This document shows, piece by piece, positions 35,125-43,569 of a DNA stretch of 64,000 nt. The first letter of the stretch is position 1, and each line of letters starts with the position of its first letter. Both the position numbers and the translations under genes were made by a program. The DNA comes from Verrucomicrobiales bacterium (GTDB lineage Bacteria; Verrucomicrobiota; Verrucomicrobiia; Verrucomicrobiales; DEV007): positions 1 to 64,000 of the forward strand of contig JAEUHI010000062.1 in assembly GCA_016795385.1 (NCBI GenBank), read 5' to 3'. The notes beneath the pieces are model-generated. The model worked only from the letters and a program-made list of their open reading frames with translations, had not been told where the DNA came from and did no database searches.

Positions 35125-36684
35125 TCACACGAAAAACTTACGAATGGTCTCATCGCTCGGTTTCCTCGTGAAGAGGGAAACCACGACCAGGGAAAGAGTG
35201 GAAACGGCGACGATGATCGCGACGGGCATCATGCCGAAGATCAGGAGTTCGTCGCTGGCACCTCCCGCCGGTTTCACGGCGATGATGTCGCGATAAAAGA
35301 GGACACACCAAACGACCACGACGGAGATAACGCTGGCGAAAGCACCGGCCGCGGTCGTGCCCTTCCAGTAGAGTGCACCGACAATCAGGGGGAAGAGACC
35401 CGCGAATCCGCTGAAGCACCACACCCCGAGATCGAAGACGTGGGCGCTGTTCATGAGCCAGAGCGAAAGCAGGTAGGTGATCCCCACGACGAGGAGGATG
35501 AATCCACGCGCGATGAGGATCTTCTGCGAGTCGCTGAAGCGGTCCGCCCCGAATTTTCTCACGACAATGTCGTTCGTGAACATGGTGCCGAGACACATGA
35601 ACTGGGAATCGAGCGAGGACATGATCGCCGCGAGCACCCCCGCGCCGACGAGCCCCGAAAGCACCGGCGAATGGACGAGCTGCCCGACCATGCGACCGAG
35701 GACGGAATTCGGCGATTGGCCTTCCCCGAGGGGACCGAGGTAGGCGGCGGCCCAGATCCCGATGAGGATGCATGGCAGCCAGACGATCATGATGAAGACC
35801 GGGTGGGCGACGACGGTGAGCTTGAAGCTCTTGGCACTCTTCGCGGTGAGCCAGTGCTGGAACAGGTGAGGGAACATCCCGACGGACAGTGGCACGAAAC
35901 AATAACTGAGGAACTCCAGCTTCCCGATCATGCCCTCGCGCGAAGCCCGGGCCGAGGCGAAATCACTCGCCAACACGCTCTCGCTCGCGGCCTTGAGCCC
36001 ACCGAGGTTCTTCGAGATCATGTAGAAGGCGATCACCCCCGTGACCATGAAAACAATGGTCTGAAACGTATTGGCCCAGACCGCGCCGCGGAGGCCGCCG
36101 AAAAAGACGTAGAACAGCACGATGAAACAGACCACGGCGCTGCCGAGCCACGGCGGAATCCCTCCATTCAAAGGATGCGGCTGGCCATTCGGCAAGGGCG
36201 GCATCGGGAAGGCATCGGGAAAGAGACCGGCCGTGGTCGGTTGGATGAATTTCCCGGCGGCGATGACACCGACGAGCAGGTAGGGAATGACAAGCAGGAC
36301 GAGGATCGGGAACAGCAGGTAGCCGAGGCCCTGCGACTCGAAACGGTCGCGGAAGAACTCGCACTGCGTGAGGTAACCATGGCGCTTCCCGATCGCCCAA
36401 AGACGGATGCCGACGGCGAAAAAGACCGCCGAATGGATCAAGCCCGACCAAGAGGCCATCAATCCGTAAACGCCGACACCGGTGGTGTAGGCCTTGGCGG
36501 TGGAGCCGACGATGGCGAAACCCGTCATCGTCGTGCCGAAGATCGACATGAGCAGAAGGAAGGATCCCACCGACCGGCTCACCACGAAATAATCGGAGCT
36601 GGTGCCCTTGAAAAAGCGGCTGCTCAAAAGGCCCAGCCCGATGAGGAGGGCGAGATATCCGACGAGGATGTAGAAGGTCGTCAT
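35125..36684 (-). CDS. Sodium:solute symporter (SSS family)
   Basis: 519 residues with about 13 hydrophobic helices. The family signature region GAGVLAAIMSSLDSQFMCLGTMFTNDIV is present, as is an early GTTMTGFAIVGSTAKAY block. SSS carriers paired with a DUF3311 protein include monocarboxylate carriers (MctP/ActP-like), so a small organic acid is a fair guess. It lies 37 bases after the DUF3311 gene and just upstream of the acid-activating enzyme, so it could import the acid used by that module. The inner membrane location is certain; the substrate is not. Confidence 0.88.
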   Translation of the reverse strand: MTTFYILVGYLALLIGLGLLSSRFFKGTSSDYFVVSRSVGSFLLLMSIFGTTMTGFAIVGSTAKAYTTGVGVYGLMASWSGLIHSAVFFAVGIRLWAIGKRHGYLTQCEFFRDRFESQGLGYLLFPILVLLVIPYLLVGVIAAGKFIQPTTAGLFPDAFPMPPLPNGQPHPLNGGIPPWLGSAVVCFIVLFYVFFGGLRGAVWANTFQTIVFMVTGVIAFYMISKNLGGLKAASESVLASDFASARASREGMIGKLEFLSYCFVPLSVGMFPHLFQHWLTAKSAKSFKLTVVAHPVFIMIVWLPCILIGIWAAAYLGPLGEGQSPNSVLGRMVGQLVHSPVLSGLVGAGVLAAIMSSLDSQFMCLGTMFTNDIVVRKFGADRFSDSQKILIARGFILLVVGITYLLSLWLMNSAHVFDLGVWCFSGFAGLFPLIVGALYWKGTTAAGAFASVISVVVVWCVLFYRDIIAVKPAGGASDELLIFGMMPVAIIVAVSTLSLVVVSLFTRKPSDETIRKFFV

Positions 36685-36721
36685 TTCAAAGAGGGAAAGA
36701 GGGAGCGATGCGGCGTGGTCG

Positions 36722-36943
36722 TCACTTCCCCTCCCCCTCGTCCGCCCAGGCCTCGATCCGGTGCGGCCAGGCGAAACGATTCACCGCGGCCCAGAAAATG
36801 GAGACGGTGATGGAGAAGAGCGCGTGATACCCGAGGCCCGCGGGCATGAAACCGAGCCAAAGCGTCTTATTGTCCCAGTTCCAGTCGTCCTGATGAAGGA
36901 TGGCGAGAACCACGAAGACCGCGATCGCAATTTTGGTGTTCAT
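36722..36943 (-). CDS. DUF3311-like small membrane partner of the symporter
   Basis: 73 residues with two helices (residues about 4-17 and 36-56: LGYHALFSITVSIFWAAVNRF) and a charged tail. Size, topology and position directly before a sodium:solute symporter match DUF3311-type small subunits, although the first helix is short and interrupted by HQDDWNWDN. It is probably needed for assembly or activity of the symporter. The family label is moderate; that it is a real gene is likely from context and the 37-base spacing. Confidence 0.65.
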   Translation of the reverse strand: MNTKIAIAVFVVLAILHQDDWNWDNKTLWLGFMPAGLGYHALFSITVSIFWAAVNRFAWPHRIEAWADEGEGK

Positions 36944-36965
36944 GTCAGGATGTCGCGTGGAGGGT

Positions 36966-36994
36966 CCGGCGGGCGCGGGTTGCGCGCCGCCCGG
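36966..36994. terminator. GC-rich hairpin between the propeller lipoprotein and DUF3311 genes
   Basis: CCGGCGGGCGCG and GCGCGCCGCCCGG pair with one bulge around a GGTT loop. On the minus strand it follows the stop of the PQQ-like lipoprotein gene. There is no T run, so it may be a transcript-stabilising or partial-termination structure and not a true terminator. Confidence 0.35.
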
Positions 36995-37015
36995 TGCTTG
37001 TCTGGCTTACGACGC

Positions 37016-38731
37016 TCAGGGCTGGCCGTAGGCGTAGAGATGGGTCTGCGTCATCACGTAGAGCGTGCCGTTGGCCACGACGCAGGTCGAGTAAATCGGC
37101 GCGGGGTAGCTGATCGTGGAGATCTCCTCATACTCCTTGCCGGCCTTCAACACGACGAGCTCGCCATCTTCGTTGCCGAGGAAGACCTTGCCATCGACGA
37201 CGAGGGTCGAGCTCCAGATGTGGGAAAGGGTGTCGTGTTCCCAGTACTTCTCGCCGGTCTCGGCATCGAGGCAGAAAAGGCGGCCGGAGTAGTCGGCGAT
37301 ATAAACGAGGCCATCCGCGATCGAGGGGGTGGAGATGGAGCGACCGAGCTCCTTGAACTGCCAGACGATGGCGTCGTCGCCGTTGCCCTTGGAAGGATCG
37401 ATGCAGGTGATGGCTCCAACGCCTTCCCCGTGCTCGGGATCCTGGCCGATTACCGAATAGATCTTGTTGTTGTAGACCACGGGCGAGGAGATGATCTCGG
37501 AGGGACCCGGATAGGTCGCATATTTGATCGGCTCGCCCTTGTCATCGAAACGATACTCGTTCGGGCAGCAGTTCACCTTCCAGAGCTCTTTCATGAGGTG
37601 GAATTCCTCGTCGCCGTCTTTCTCCACGTCGAATTCATTGGCGTGGAAACCGTAGGTGTAGCCGTCGCCGGCACCGAAGATGACGGTGGGCACGCCGTTG
37701 ATCTCGGCGTAGGCGGGCGAGGACCAGTTGCAGTGCATGATGCGCTCGCCGATGCCGCTGGCTTCTTCGCCGACGAGCTTGCCGGTCTCCTTGTCGAGGG
37801 CGATCAGAGCCGGAGCGGTCGGCGCGGGGATGTTGATGTGCGACCAGTCGACGCCGTTCGAGGTGCTGGCGAAAATCTTGTCACCGGCGAGGACGACGGA
37901 GCTCGAGGTGATGTTGTGCGGGAAGACGCCGAGCTCGGAGCGGATGTCGTATCCCCAGACGATGTCGGCACCCTTCTCACCCTTTTCGACGGGTTCCGCG
38001 GAATCAAGTTTCTCCAGGCCGCCGACCCAGTATTTTTTCTCGTCCTGGAAGGGGCCGTCGTTGCCATCGCTCATCCCGTAGGTGTCGAGGCAGATGATTT
38101 CACCGCGGTTGGTCACGACGTAGCCGTGTTTTCCATCGAGGAGGATGGAGGAACAAATCCCGAGGTATTCCCAGTCGGAGACCTTGCCGGCCTCGAGCTT
38201 CGGCACGGAGAACTGCCAGTTGAGCCCGCCGGTCTTCTCATCGAAGGCCATGACGATGCCGTAGTCGCCCTTCACCGTCTCGATGCGGGGCTCCTCGTTG
38301 TTCGTCCCCACGAAGACCTGACCTTGGTAAATGGTCGGGGTGCCGTAGGCCTGGGAGCCGAGCTTGGCGACCCACTTGGCACCTTTCGCTCCGACGATCT
38401 CACCCTTGTCGTCGACCTCACCGGAGGTGATGTCGATCGAGATGTTCTTCGCAGGCGAGAACATGTTCTTGCTGCCATCACGGCCCCACTGGAGCCACTC
38501 GCCACCACTCGGATCATCCTCGGCGGCGTAGACCTTGCCCTCGACCTTGGCGTCTTGAGGTGTGACGGAGGCACCCTCTTTGGGAGCTTCGGCAGGCGCC
38601 GGAGCAGCGGGTGCGGCGGGCGCTTCAGGAGCCGCGGGGGCCTCCGGTGCGGGTTCGGCGGAGCGCTCGCAGGAGACCGCGAAGAGGGCTCCGGCCGCGG
38701 TGAGGGCGATGAGCGTGTCGGTGGATTTCAT
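37016..38731 (-). CDS. PQQ-like beta-propeller lipoprotein
   Basis: 571 residues from the ATG at 38731. The start gives a lipoprotein signal (ALTAAGALFAVSC, cysteine at residue 21) followed by an Ala/Pro/Glu-rich linker of about 40 residues. The open frame further upstream is shadow. The body starts GEWLQWGRDGSKNMFSP and contains repeated PQQ-like blades (KVFLGNEDGELVVLKAGKEYEE, LVYIADYSGRLFCLDAETGEKYW). It is membrane-anchored, exterior-facing and of unknown function. It lies 50 bases downstream of a second, larger propeller gene, and both precede the symporter and alcohol/aldehyde genes. Confidence 0.85.
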   Translation of the reverse strand: MKSTDTLIALTAAGALFAVSCERSAEPAPEAPAAPEAPAAPAAPAPAEAPKEGASVTPQDAKVEGKVYAAEDDPSGGEWLQWGRDGSKNMFSPAKNISIDITSGEVDDKGEIVGAKGAKWVAKLGSQAYGTPTIYQGQVFVGTNNEEPRIETVKGDYGIVMAFDEKTGGLNWQFSVPKLEAGKVSDWEYLGICSSILLDGKHGYVVTNRGEIICLDTYGMSDGNDGPFQDEKKYWVGGLEKLDSAEPVEKGEKGADIVWGYDIRSELGVFPHNITSSSVVLAGDKIFASTSNGVDWSHINIPAPTAPALIALDKETGKLVGEEASGIGERIMHCNWSSPAYAEINGVPTVIFGAGDGYTYGFHANEFDVEKDGDEEFHLMKELWKVNCCPNEYRFDDKGEPIKYATYPGPSEIISSPVVYNNKIYSVIGQDPEHGEGVGAITCIDPSKGNGDDAIVWQFKELGRSISTPSIADGLVYIADYSGRLFCLDAETGEKYWEHDTLSHIWSSTLVVDGKVFLGNEDGELVVLKAGKEYEEISTISYPAPIYSTCVVANGTLYVMTQTHLYAYGQP

Positions 38732-38781
38732 GGCTGTGAGAGGATGCAGGGGTTCGGTTGGCGGAGTCCTTGGATCGAAGA

Positions 38782-41070
38782 TTATTCGTTTGGCGTGATC
38801 GTCAGGTTGTCGATGAAGACCATTTTCTGTGCCTGGGGTGCGAATCCATAGACGCCGGGAGCGCCCATCGGGTAGGCATTCTTGTGCTCGGCCTCGAGCG
38901 TCCAAGCCTCGGGCTCGGGATCGCCTTTCTTCCAAGCCTTCGCCCGGACGACACCGGAGCCATCGGCGGCGACATCGACGCGGGTCTTCAGGGTGTACCA
39001 CTGGTTCGCCGAGATCGGGAAGGGCGCGGTCTTGTGGAAGTGCTCGTGGTTCGAGCTCACCTCGAGCACGTTCGAATTGCCGACGAGGGCGATAATGTAG
39101 CGCTGGTTGATAAGGCCCACGACCGACTTGATACGGCGATTGCCATCCGTCATCACATCGGCCTGCACGGTGTAGTTCTTCGACTCGGGGTTGCCGATGA
39201 AGGTGAGGCCGCGCTGGAAGAGAACGGAATCGAGGGTCTTGGCGAGCACCTTGTTGCCGTCGACTTCGCGGATGTCCCACTTGAGGCGGGCTCCGATCCA
39301 AGGCAGCGGCGGGTGGCCGAATTTCACTTTATCGAGGGGATGTTCTTCGGGGAGCTCGAAGCCTTCGAAATCCTGCGAGTAGGGCAGCTTTTTCGCGACG
39401 CGCCCGCGGAGGATGCCACTGAGCTCTCCGGAAGTCGCTTTCCACGCACCGGCCGATTCCTTGGCGGTATCGGCGGCGGAGATCGTGTTGCCCTCGAAAG
39501 CGGCATCCATCGTCGACTTCACGCGCGCCGTCGGCGGGATGAAGGTGGCCCATTCCGCCGTCTCGACGGTGCCGACGTGGTTCCCGGCGGCATCGAGTGT
39601 GCGCAGCTTGATGGTCTGGGACGTACCGGGGAAGATGAGCACATCGGAAGGCACGGGAAGCAGCTTCGCGGGGGCACCGGGCGTGGGACGCTCGACCACG
39701 GGGGCTTTTGCCCATTTGATGCCGGTGTTTTTGATTTCAAAGGCGTAGAGCTTCTCGGAGGTGTGCACGTAGACGCGACCATTGCAGATCATGGCGGAGC
39801 CGTAGCAGTTTCCTTCGAGCTGCAAGCGGTGCAGCATCTTGGGCTCGGCACCTGTCACATCGATGATCTCCAGCTCACCGGGCGAAGTCGTGACATAGAG
39901 TTTGCCATCGGCGTAGACGGGTGAGGCGAAGAGCTGTTCGTTCGCGAGCTTCAGCTCCCAGAGCACCTTGCCGTTCTCGGCATCGACGCAGACCATCTTG
40001 CCGGTCTTGTCCATTTGGTAAACCTTGCCGTCGTGCACGAGCGGCGAGCAGTTGAACTGCTCGAAGGTGTAGCGCCACACTTCCGCATCAGGTCCGAGCT
40101 TCGGGGCTCCACCCTGGCCTTCCTCGACCTCGCCGAGTTTTTCATCGAGCTCGGTAGGGAAACGGATCGCATAGAGGCGGCCCGTCTCGGTGGTGTCCAT
40201 GTTCTCGGCGCCGTGGATGCCGATGACGCGATCCTTGTAGACCACCGGCGATGCATTCACCCCACCCTTGGACACCTGAAAGCGCCACAGCGGCGTGCCG
40301 TCGCCGACATTGACGCAGACGATGTTGCCGCAACCCGTGCCGGCATAGAAAACACGACGACCATCGACCGTGGCGAGGAAGGGCGTGCTGAAGGAGCTGT
40401 CCTTCAGGTATGGCGGGCCGACTCCCGGAGTGGACGACCAGAGCAGTTCACCGGTATTCTTGTCGATTCCGAAGAAGCGGTCGCGGGCCGGACCATCGGC
40501 ACCCCAGTAGCTCGTCACCCCCCGGACAATCGCGATGTCTCCATCGATCACCACCGCCCCGGCGCGACCGTTCGGGAAAGTAAGACGGCCGAAACGCTCC
40601 ACGAGGGAGTGATACCAGATCGTCTTGCCATCGGGATCGAAGCAATAGACTTCCCCGTAGGTGTTCATCAGGAAGATATTTCCGGTCGCCGGATCCACCG
40701 TGGGCGATCCGATCGTGTAGCGGCTGTAAGCCGTGTCGGACATGAAATCCTGTGTCTCGACTTCCCAGAGGACCTTTCCGGTTTTCTCGTCGCGTGCCTG
40801 GAGCACCTCCATCACCTCGGCACCGGACCCGCGATAGCCCCAAGAATAAATGCGGCCTTTGAAAATCACGGGAGTACCGCGGCCGGCGATGGCATCGGTC
40901 CAGACCGGCGTCTCATTGAACTCATACCCCTCATAGCTCTCAAGGCTGACACCCGTCTGCAGGGGGCCCCGCCAGTTGTACCAGTTTCCCTGGTCGATGT
41001 CGGCCTCTTGAGCCGAGAGAAACGGAGTGAAAGCGAAGAGCGCGAGACAGAGACGAGTGAGACGTTTCAT
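38782..41070 (-). CDS. Exported PQQ-like propeller with Ig-like and jelly-roll C-terminal domains
   Basis: 762 residues from the ATG at 41070, giving a signal peptide (MKRLTRLCLALFAFTPFLSA). Mature protein begins near NWYNWRGPLQTGVS, a variant of the WPQWRGP hallmark. Residues about 50-460 are propeller blades (VYQMDKTGKMVCVDAENGKVLWEL and similar). Residues about 480-560 look like a bacterial Ig-like strand domain, and 570-762 like a LamG/DUF1080-type sandwich (YTVQADVMTDGNRR, NQWYTLKTRVDVAADGSG). First gene of the long minus-strand run down to 31326. Its upstream region holds two ATTAG-N5-CTAAT dyads. Confidence 0.85.
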   Translation of the reverse strand: MKRLTRLCLALFAFTPFLSAQEADIDQGNWYNWRGPLQTGVSLESYEGYEFNETPVWTDAIAGRGTPVIFKGRIYSWGYRGSGAEVMEVLQARDEKTGKVLWEVETQDFMSDTAYSRYTIGSPTVDPATGNIFLMNTYGEVYCFDPDGKTIWYHSLVERFGRLTFPNGRAGAVVIDGDIAIVRGVTSYWGADGPARDRFFGIDKNTGELLWSSTPGVGPPYLKDSSFSTPFLATVDGRRVFYAGTGCGNIVCVNVGDGTPLWRFQVSKGGVNASPVVYKDRVIGIHGAENMDTTETGRLYAIRFPTELDEKLGEVEEGQGGAPKLGPDAEVWRYTFEQFNCSPLVHDGKVYQMDKTGKMVCVDAENGKVLWELKLANEQLFASPVYADGKLYVTTSPGELEIIDVTGAEPKMLHRLQLEGNCYGSAMICNGRVYVHTSEKLYAFEIKNTGIKWAKAPVVERPTPGAPAKLLPVPSDVLIFPGTSQTIKLRTLDAAGNHVGTVETAEWATFIPPTARVKSTMDAAFEGNTISAADTAKESAGAWKATSGELSGILRGRVAKKLPYSQDFEGFELPEEHPLDKVKFGHPPLPWIGARLKWDIREVDGNKVLAKTLDSVLFQRGLTFIGNPESKNYTVQADVMTDGNRRIKSVVGLINQRYIIALVGNSNVLEVSSNHEHFHKTAPFPISANQWYTLKTRVDVAADGSGVVRAKAWKKGDPEPEAWTLEAEHKNAYPMGAPGVYGFAPQAQKMVFIDNLTITPNE

Positions 41071-41156
41071 AAGGGGGTCGGTCCTGCAAAAGAACGGAAC
41101 GGAAAATAAGGAACGCCCGGAGGCGTGCAAAAGGATTTTGCGCATTAATCGCGTAA

Positions 41157-41171
41157 ATTAGCAAAACTAAT
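41157..41171. promoter_or_regulatory. Dyad ATTAG-N5-CTAAT, copy 1
   Basis: Perfect inverted repeat ATTAG-CAAAA-CTAAT in the AT-rich region between the propeller gene (minus) and the sigma factor gene (plus), 86 bases before the propeller ATG. An identical dyad with a different spacer lies 73 bases to the right. A likely operator for an unknown regulator. Confidence 0.55.
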
Positions 41172-41229
41172 CGTGAACCATCCCCCAACTCCAAACCTGT
41201 CCGATTTCATCGATTTTCCGAATAAGTGC

Positions 41230-41244
41230 ATTAGTTCTTCTAAT
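41230..41244. promoter_or_regulatory. Dyad ATTAG-N5-CTAAT, copy 2
   Basis: Perfect inverted repeat ATTAG-TTCTT-CTAAT, 35 bases before the ATG of the sigma factor gene. Same arms and spacer length as copy 1, different spacer bases, which supports selection on the arms. The centre-to-centre distance is 73 bases, about seven helical turns, so the two could be bound co-operatively with looping. Confidence 0.55.
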
Positions 41245-41279
41245 CTCATCCGCTTGCGCCTCGCCATCCTGGGCGATTC

Positions 41280-41906
41280 ATGTCACAATTCTGGAGCGAA
41301 AGTGCAATCCTCTCGTCGATGCATCTCGTGAACCATTCCCCCGAAACTACCGGTGACGGCGCAGGAGATCCCCGAGCGGGGGATTTCTCCGACCTTGTGC
41401 GCGCGCATCACCGCGAGCTGCTCGTCTACGCGACGGCCCTGACCCGTGATACCGCCACCGCCCGCGACATCGTCCAGGATGCTTTCATCGTCGCCTATGA
41501 AAAGCGCGAAGTCTTTGATGTGACGCGGGATTTTGCGACCTGGATGCGCGGAATCGTGCGGAACAAATGGCGCGAATGGCTCCGCAAGAACCGCCGCTAC
41601 GACCTCGGCGACCACGAACTCGCCCGGATGGACGCCGATATCGCGGCCTGGCAATCGAGCCGCGCACGCAATGAGGTGCCGCTTTTCGACGCCCTCGAGT
41701 CCTGCCTCGCCCGGCTCCCCGATCCGCTTCGCGAGACGATCCATGCCTATTATTACGAGGGTCGCACCGGTGACGAAGTGGCGACCCGTCTGGAGGTCGC
41801 TCCCGCGGCCGTGCGGAAACGCCTGCAACGCGCCCGCACCCTCCTGAAACAATGCCTCGAGACCAAGCAAGGCTCCCCTTCCCTTTCCCTTTCCGACGAA
41901 TCATGA
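41280..41906 (+). CDS. ECF-type RNA polymerase sigma factor
   Basis: 208 residues. Region 2 is at about residues 38-105 (ATARDIVQDAFIVAYEKREVFDVTRDFATWMRGIVRNKWREWLRKNRR) and region 4 at about 140-195, ending EVAPAAVRKRLQRARTLLKQCL, a helix-turn-helix. An ATG at 41322 (MHLVNHSP) is an alternative start. The stop overlaps the ATG of the next gene by 4 bases (41903-41906), the usual arrangement for a sigma/anti-sigma pair. It is transcribed away from the propeller-to-alcohol dehydrogenase gene run, and both share the region with two dyads. Target promoters are unknown. Confidence 0.88.
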   Translation: MSQFWSESAILSSMHLVNHSPETTGDGAGDPRAGDFSDLVRAHHRELLVYATALTRDTATARDIVQDAFIVAYEKREVFDVTRDFATWMRGIVRNKWREWLRKNRRYDLGDHELARMDADIAAWQSSRARNEVPLFDALESCLARLPDPLRETIHAYYYEGRTGDEVATRLEVAPAAVRKRLQRARTLLKQCLETKQGSPSLSLSDES

Positions 41907-42832
41907 AGTCCGAACCCGCCTCCACCGACTACCTCCCCGTCTCCGCCGATGAGCGATGGATCGATGCCGCGCTCTCCGAACACGCCCGTCTCGGCAATGA
42001 AGGTGCCGACGAGGAGTTGATCCTGCGCATTTTGCAAGAGACCGTCCATCGCCCCGCCCGGACCGCGGCGGCAGTCCGCCCCCGGGAATGGCGCACCTTC
42101 GCCGCTGCCTCGGTCGCCGTGGCGGCATTGGTGGCTCTGCTGCTCGTCGCCCTCTCGAGTTTCCCGGTCGATACTCCTCTTCGTCGCTCGGATGAACTCC
42201 GCTTTGTCGTGCGGGTCGTCGAGCCGGCGACCGGAGCAACCGCCGCGGCGGCTCCGAGCAATCCACGGGTGGCAGCCGTGCCCCACGCCGGTCCGGTCGA
42301 GGTGACCGCCCCCGGAGTCTCCTCTTCCTCCACTCTCACCGTTCCCGCCAACGAAAGCCTGGAACTGGTCACCGAGTTCGGCCCCACCTTTGCGAGTCTG
42401 CCCCGCCAAACGGTGCGCGATGAAACGCTCCGCATCACTGCGGATCGCGGGATCTCCGCCGACGATGCGATCACCTACGAAGGCGATGTTGTCGTGGAGC
42501 ACGCGCTCTTCCGGATCGAGGCCGCCTCGGTCCGCGTCCCCGCACCCGGAGGAACTCCCCGTGAGGCCGCCCCGCGGGAGGCCGCCCCACTGCAAGCCCG
42601 CGGCGTGCGGGTCGTGCAGCCAGGGATCGACTGCATCGCCGAGGCGGACTCGCTCCGTTTTGATCCGCTCTCCGGGCAGCTCGTCCTCACCGGCGTGCGC
42701 CGGGTCGAAACGGAGCGTGGCGAACTCGCCCGCTTTGCTCCGGGCGACCAACTCGTGCTCTCGGCGAACGGCTTCAGTGTCGAGACCGCGCCCGTCGAGC
42801 GCTACGCCGATCCCGTCCTCCGCACGCGTTGA
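41903..42832 (+). CDS. Putative anti-sigma/membrane protein with LptA-like exterior domain
   Basis: 309 residues from the ATG at 41903. A cytoplasmic part of about 75 residues (with VSADERWIDAALSEHAR and EELILRILQETV) precedes one membrane helix (FAAASVAVAALVALLLVALSSF). The exterior part has two beta-repeat blocks like the OstA/LptA fold: ITADRGISADDAITYEGDVVVEHALFRIEAASVRV and IAEADSLRFDPLSGQLVLTGVRRVET. LptA-type domains bind lipopolysaccharide or lipid A in the periplasm. Anti-sigma role is inferred from overlap with the sigma gene and topology, as no zinc-finger motif is seen. An envelope-lipid sensor is an attractive idea, not proven. Confidence 0.65.
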   Translation: MKSEPASTDYLPVSADERWIDAALSEHARLGNEGADEELILRILQETVHRPARTAAAVRPREWRTFAAASVAVAALVALLLVALSSFPVDTPLRRSDELRFVVRVVEPATGATAAAAPSNPRVAAVPHAGPVEVTAPGVSSSSTLTVPANESLELVTEFGPTFASLPRQTVRDETLRITADRGISADDAITYEGDVVVEHALFRIEAASVRVPAPGGTPREAAPREAAPLQARGVRVVQPGIDCIAEADSLRFDPLSGQLVLTGVRRVETERGELARFAPGDQLVLSANGFSVETAPVERYADPVLRTR

Positions 42833-42853
42833 TGGTTGCCCGATCCTCGTCGA

Positions 42854-43507
42854 TCAAAGCTCCTTGATCCGGATGTTCCGATACCAGGTCTTGTCGGAGT
42901 GATCCGTGATCATGATGCGTCCCTTGCCGGGGGCGAACCCGGCCTTGTCTTTGAACTTGCTGGCGGCGACGTTCGCCTTCCACTCGGGAGAATTCGTGTC
43001 CGCCTCGCCGACGAGCTCGCCATTCAGCCAATGCTGGAGCTTGCCATCCTTCACGACGATGCGGCTGTGGTTCCATTCGCCCGAGGGCTTCACCTTCGTT
43101 TTCGCGGTCGGTGCCTGGATGTCGTAGAAGGATGCCGTGAGCCGCTTGGCTCCGTTCTTGGAATCGGGATGCTTCTGATCATCGAGCATCTGGTATTCGA
43201 TGCCGAGCCATTCCTTGCCACCGACCTTCGTCACCCAATACTTGAGGCCATTGTTCCCGCCTTCGGCGAGTTTCCATTCCCACTCGAGATCGAAATTCAC
43301 GTACTCCTTCTCCGAGAAGAGATTGCCGCCCTTGCCGTCGAGACGCAGCTCGCCATCCGCGATGCTCCAGCCTTCGCCCGGCTTTTCTCCGGCCGGCCCG
43401 GCCCAACCGGAGAAGGTTTTGCCATCAAAGAGCGGGACATATTCCTCGGCTACAGCAGCCGATACCAGGGAGATTGCCGCGAGGGCGACGAGAAGGAGCT
43501 TTTTCAT
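42854..43507 (-). CDS. DUF1080 (3-keto-disaccharide hydrolase-like) exported protein
   Basis: 217 residues with a signal peptide (cleavage near SAAVA). It starts YVPLFDGKTFSGWAG, then GNLFSEKEYVNFDLEWEWKLAEGGNNGLKYWV, then GKLQHWLNGELVGEADTNSPEW and ends RNIRIKEL: this is the complete DUF1080 pattern. Some members hydrolyse 3-keto-glycosides; many act on unknown glycans. It stands alone, convergent with the anti-sigma-like gene (21 bases between stops). High confidence for the family, lower for the reaction. Confidence 0.88.
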   Translation of the reverse strand: MKKLLLVALAAISLVSAAVAEEYVPLFDGKTFSGWAGPAGEKPGEGWSIADGELRLDGKGGNLFSEKEYVNFDLEWEWKLAEGGNNGLKYWVTKVGGKEWLGIEYQMLDDQKHPDSKNGAKRLTASFYDIQAPTAKTKVKPSGEWNHSRIVVKDGKLQHWLNGELVGEADTNSPEWKANVAASKFKDKAGFAPGKGRIMITDHSDKTWYRNIRIKEL

Positions 43508-43569
43508 GTGGCCGGGAGATTACCGCCACGCGGGGGAAACCGTCAAGCGCGTGACTCCGCCCGGATCGG

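Noticed and set aside
33703..36810. 1035-codon open frame on the plus strand
   Set aside because: Antisense to the adenylating enzyme and sodium symporter genes. The His/Glu/Asp/Arg-rich text is typical of the complement of membrane-protein codons.
38732..39301. 190-residue N-terminal extension of the PQQ-like lipoprotein
   Set aside because: It overlaps the 3' part of the upstream propeller gene in another frame. The lipoprotein signal starts at 38731.
41071..41279. tRNA or small RNA gene in the AT-rich divergent region
   Set aside because: The two short dyads do not form a cloverleaf, and no terminator-like hairpin with T run is visible.
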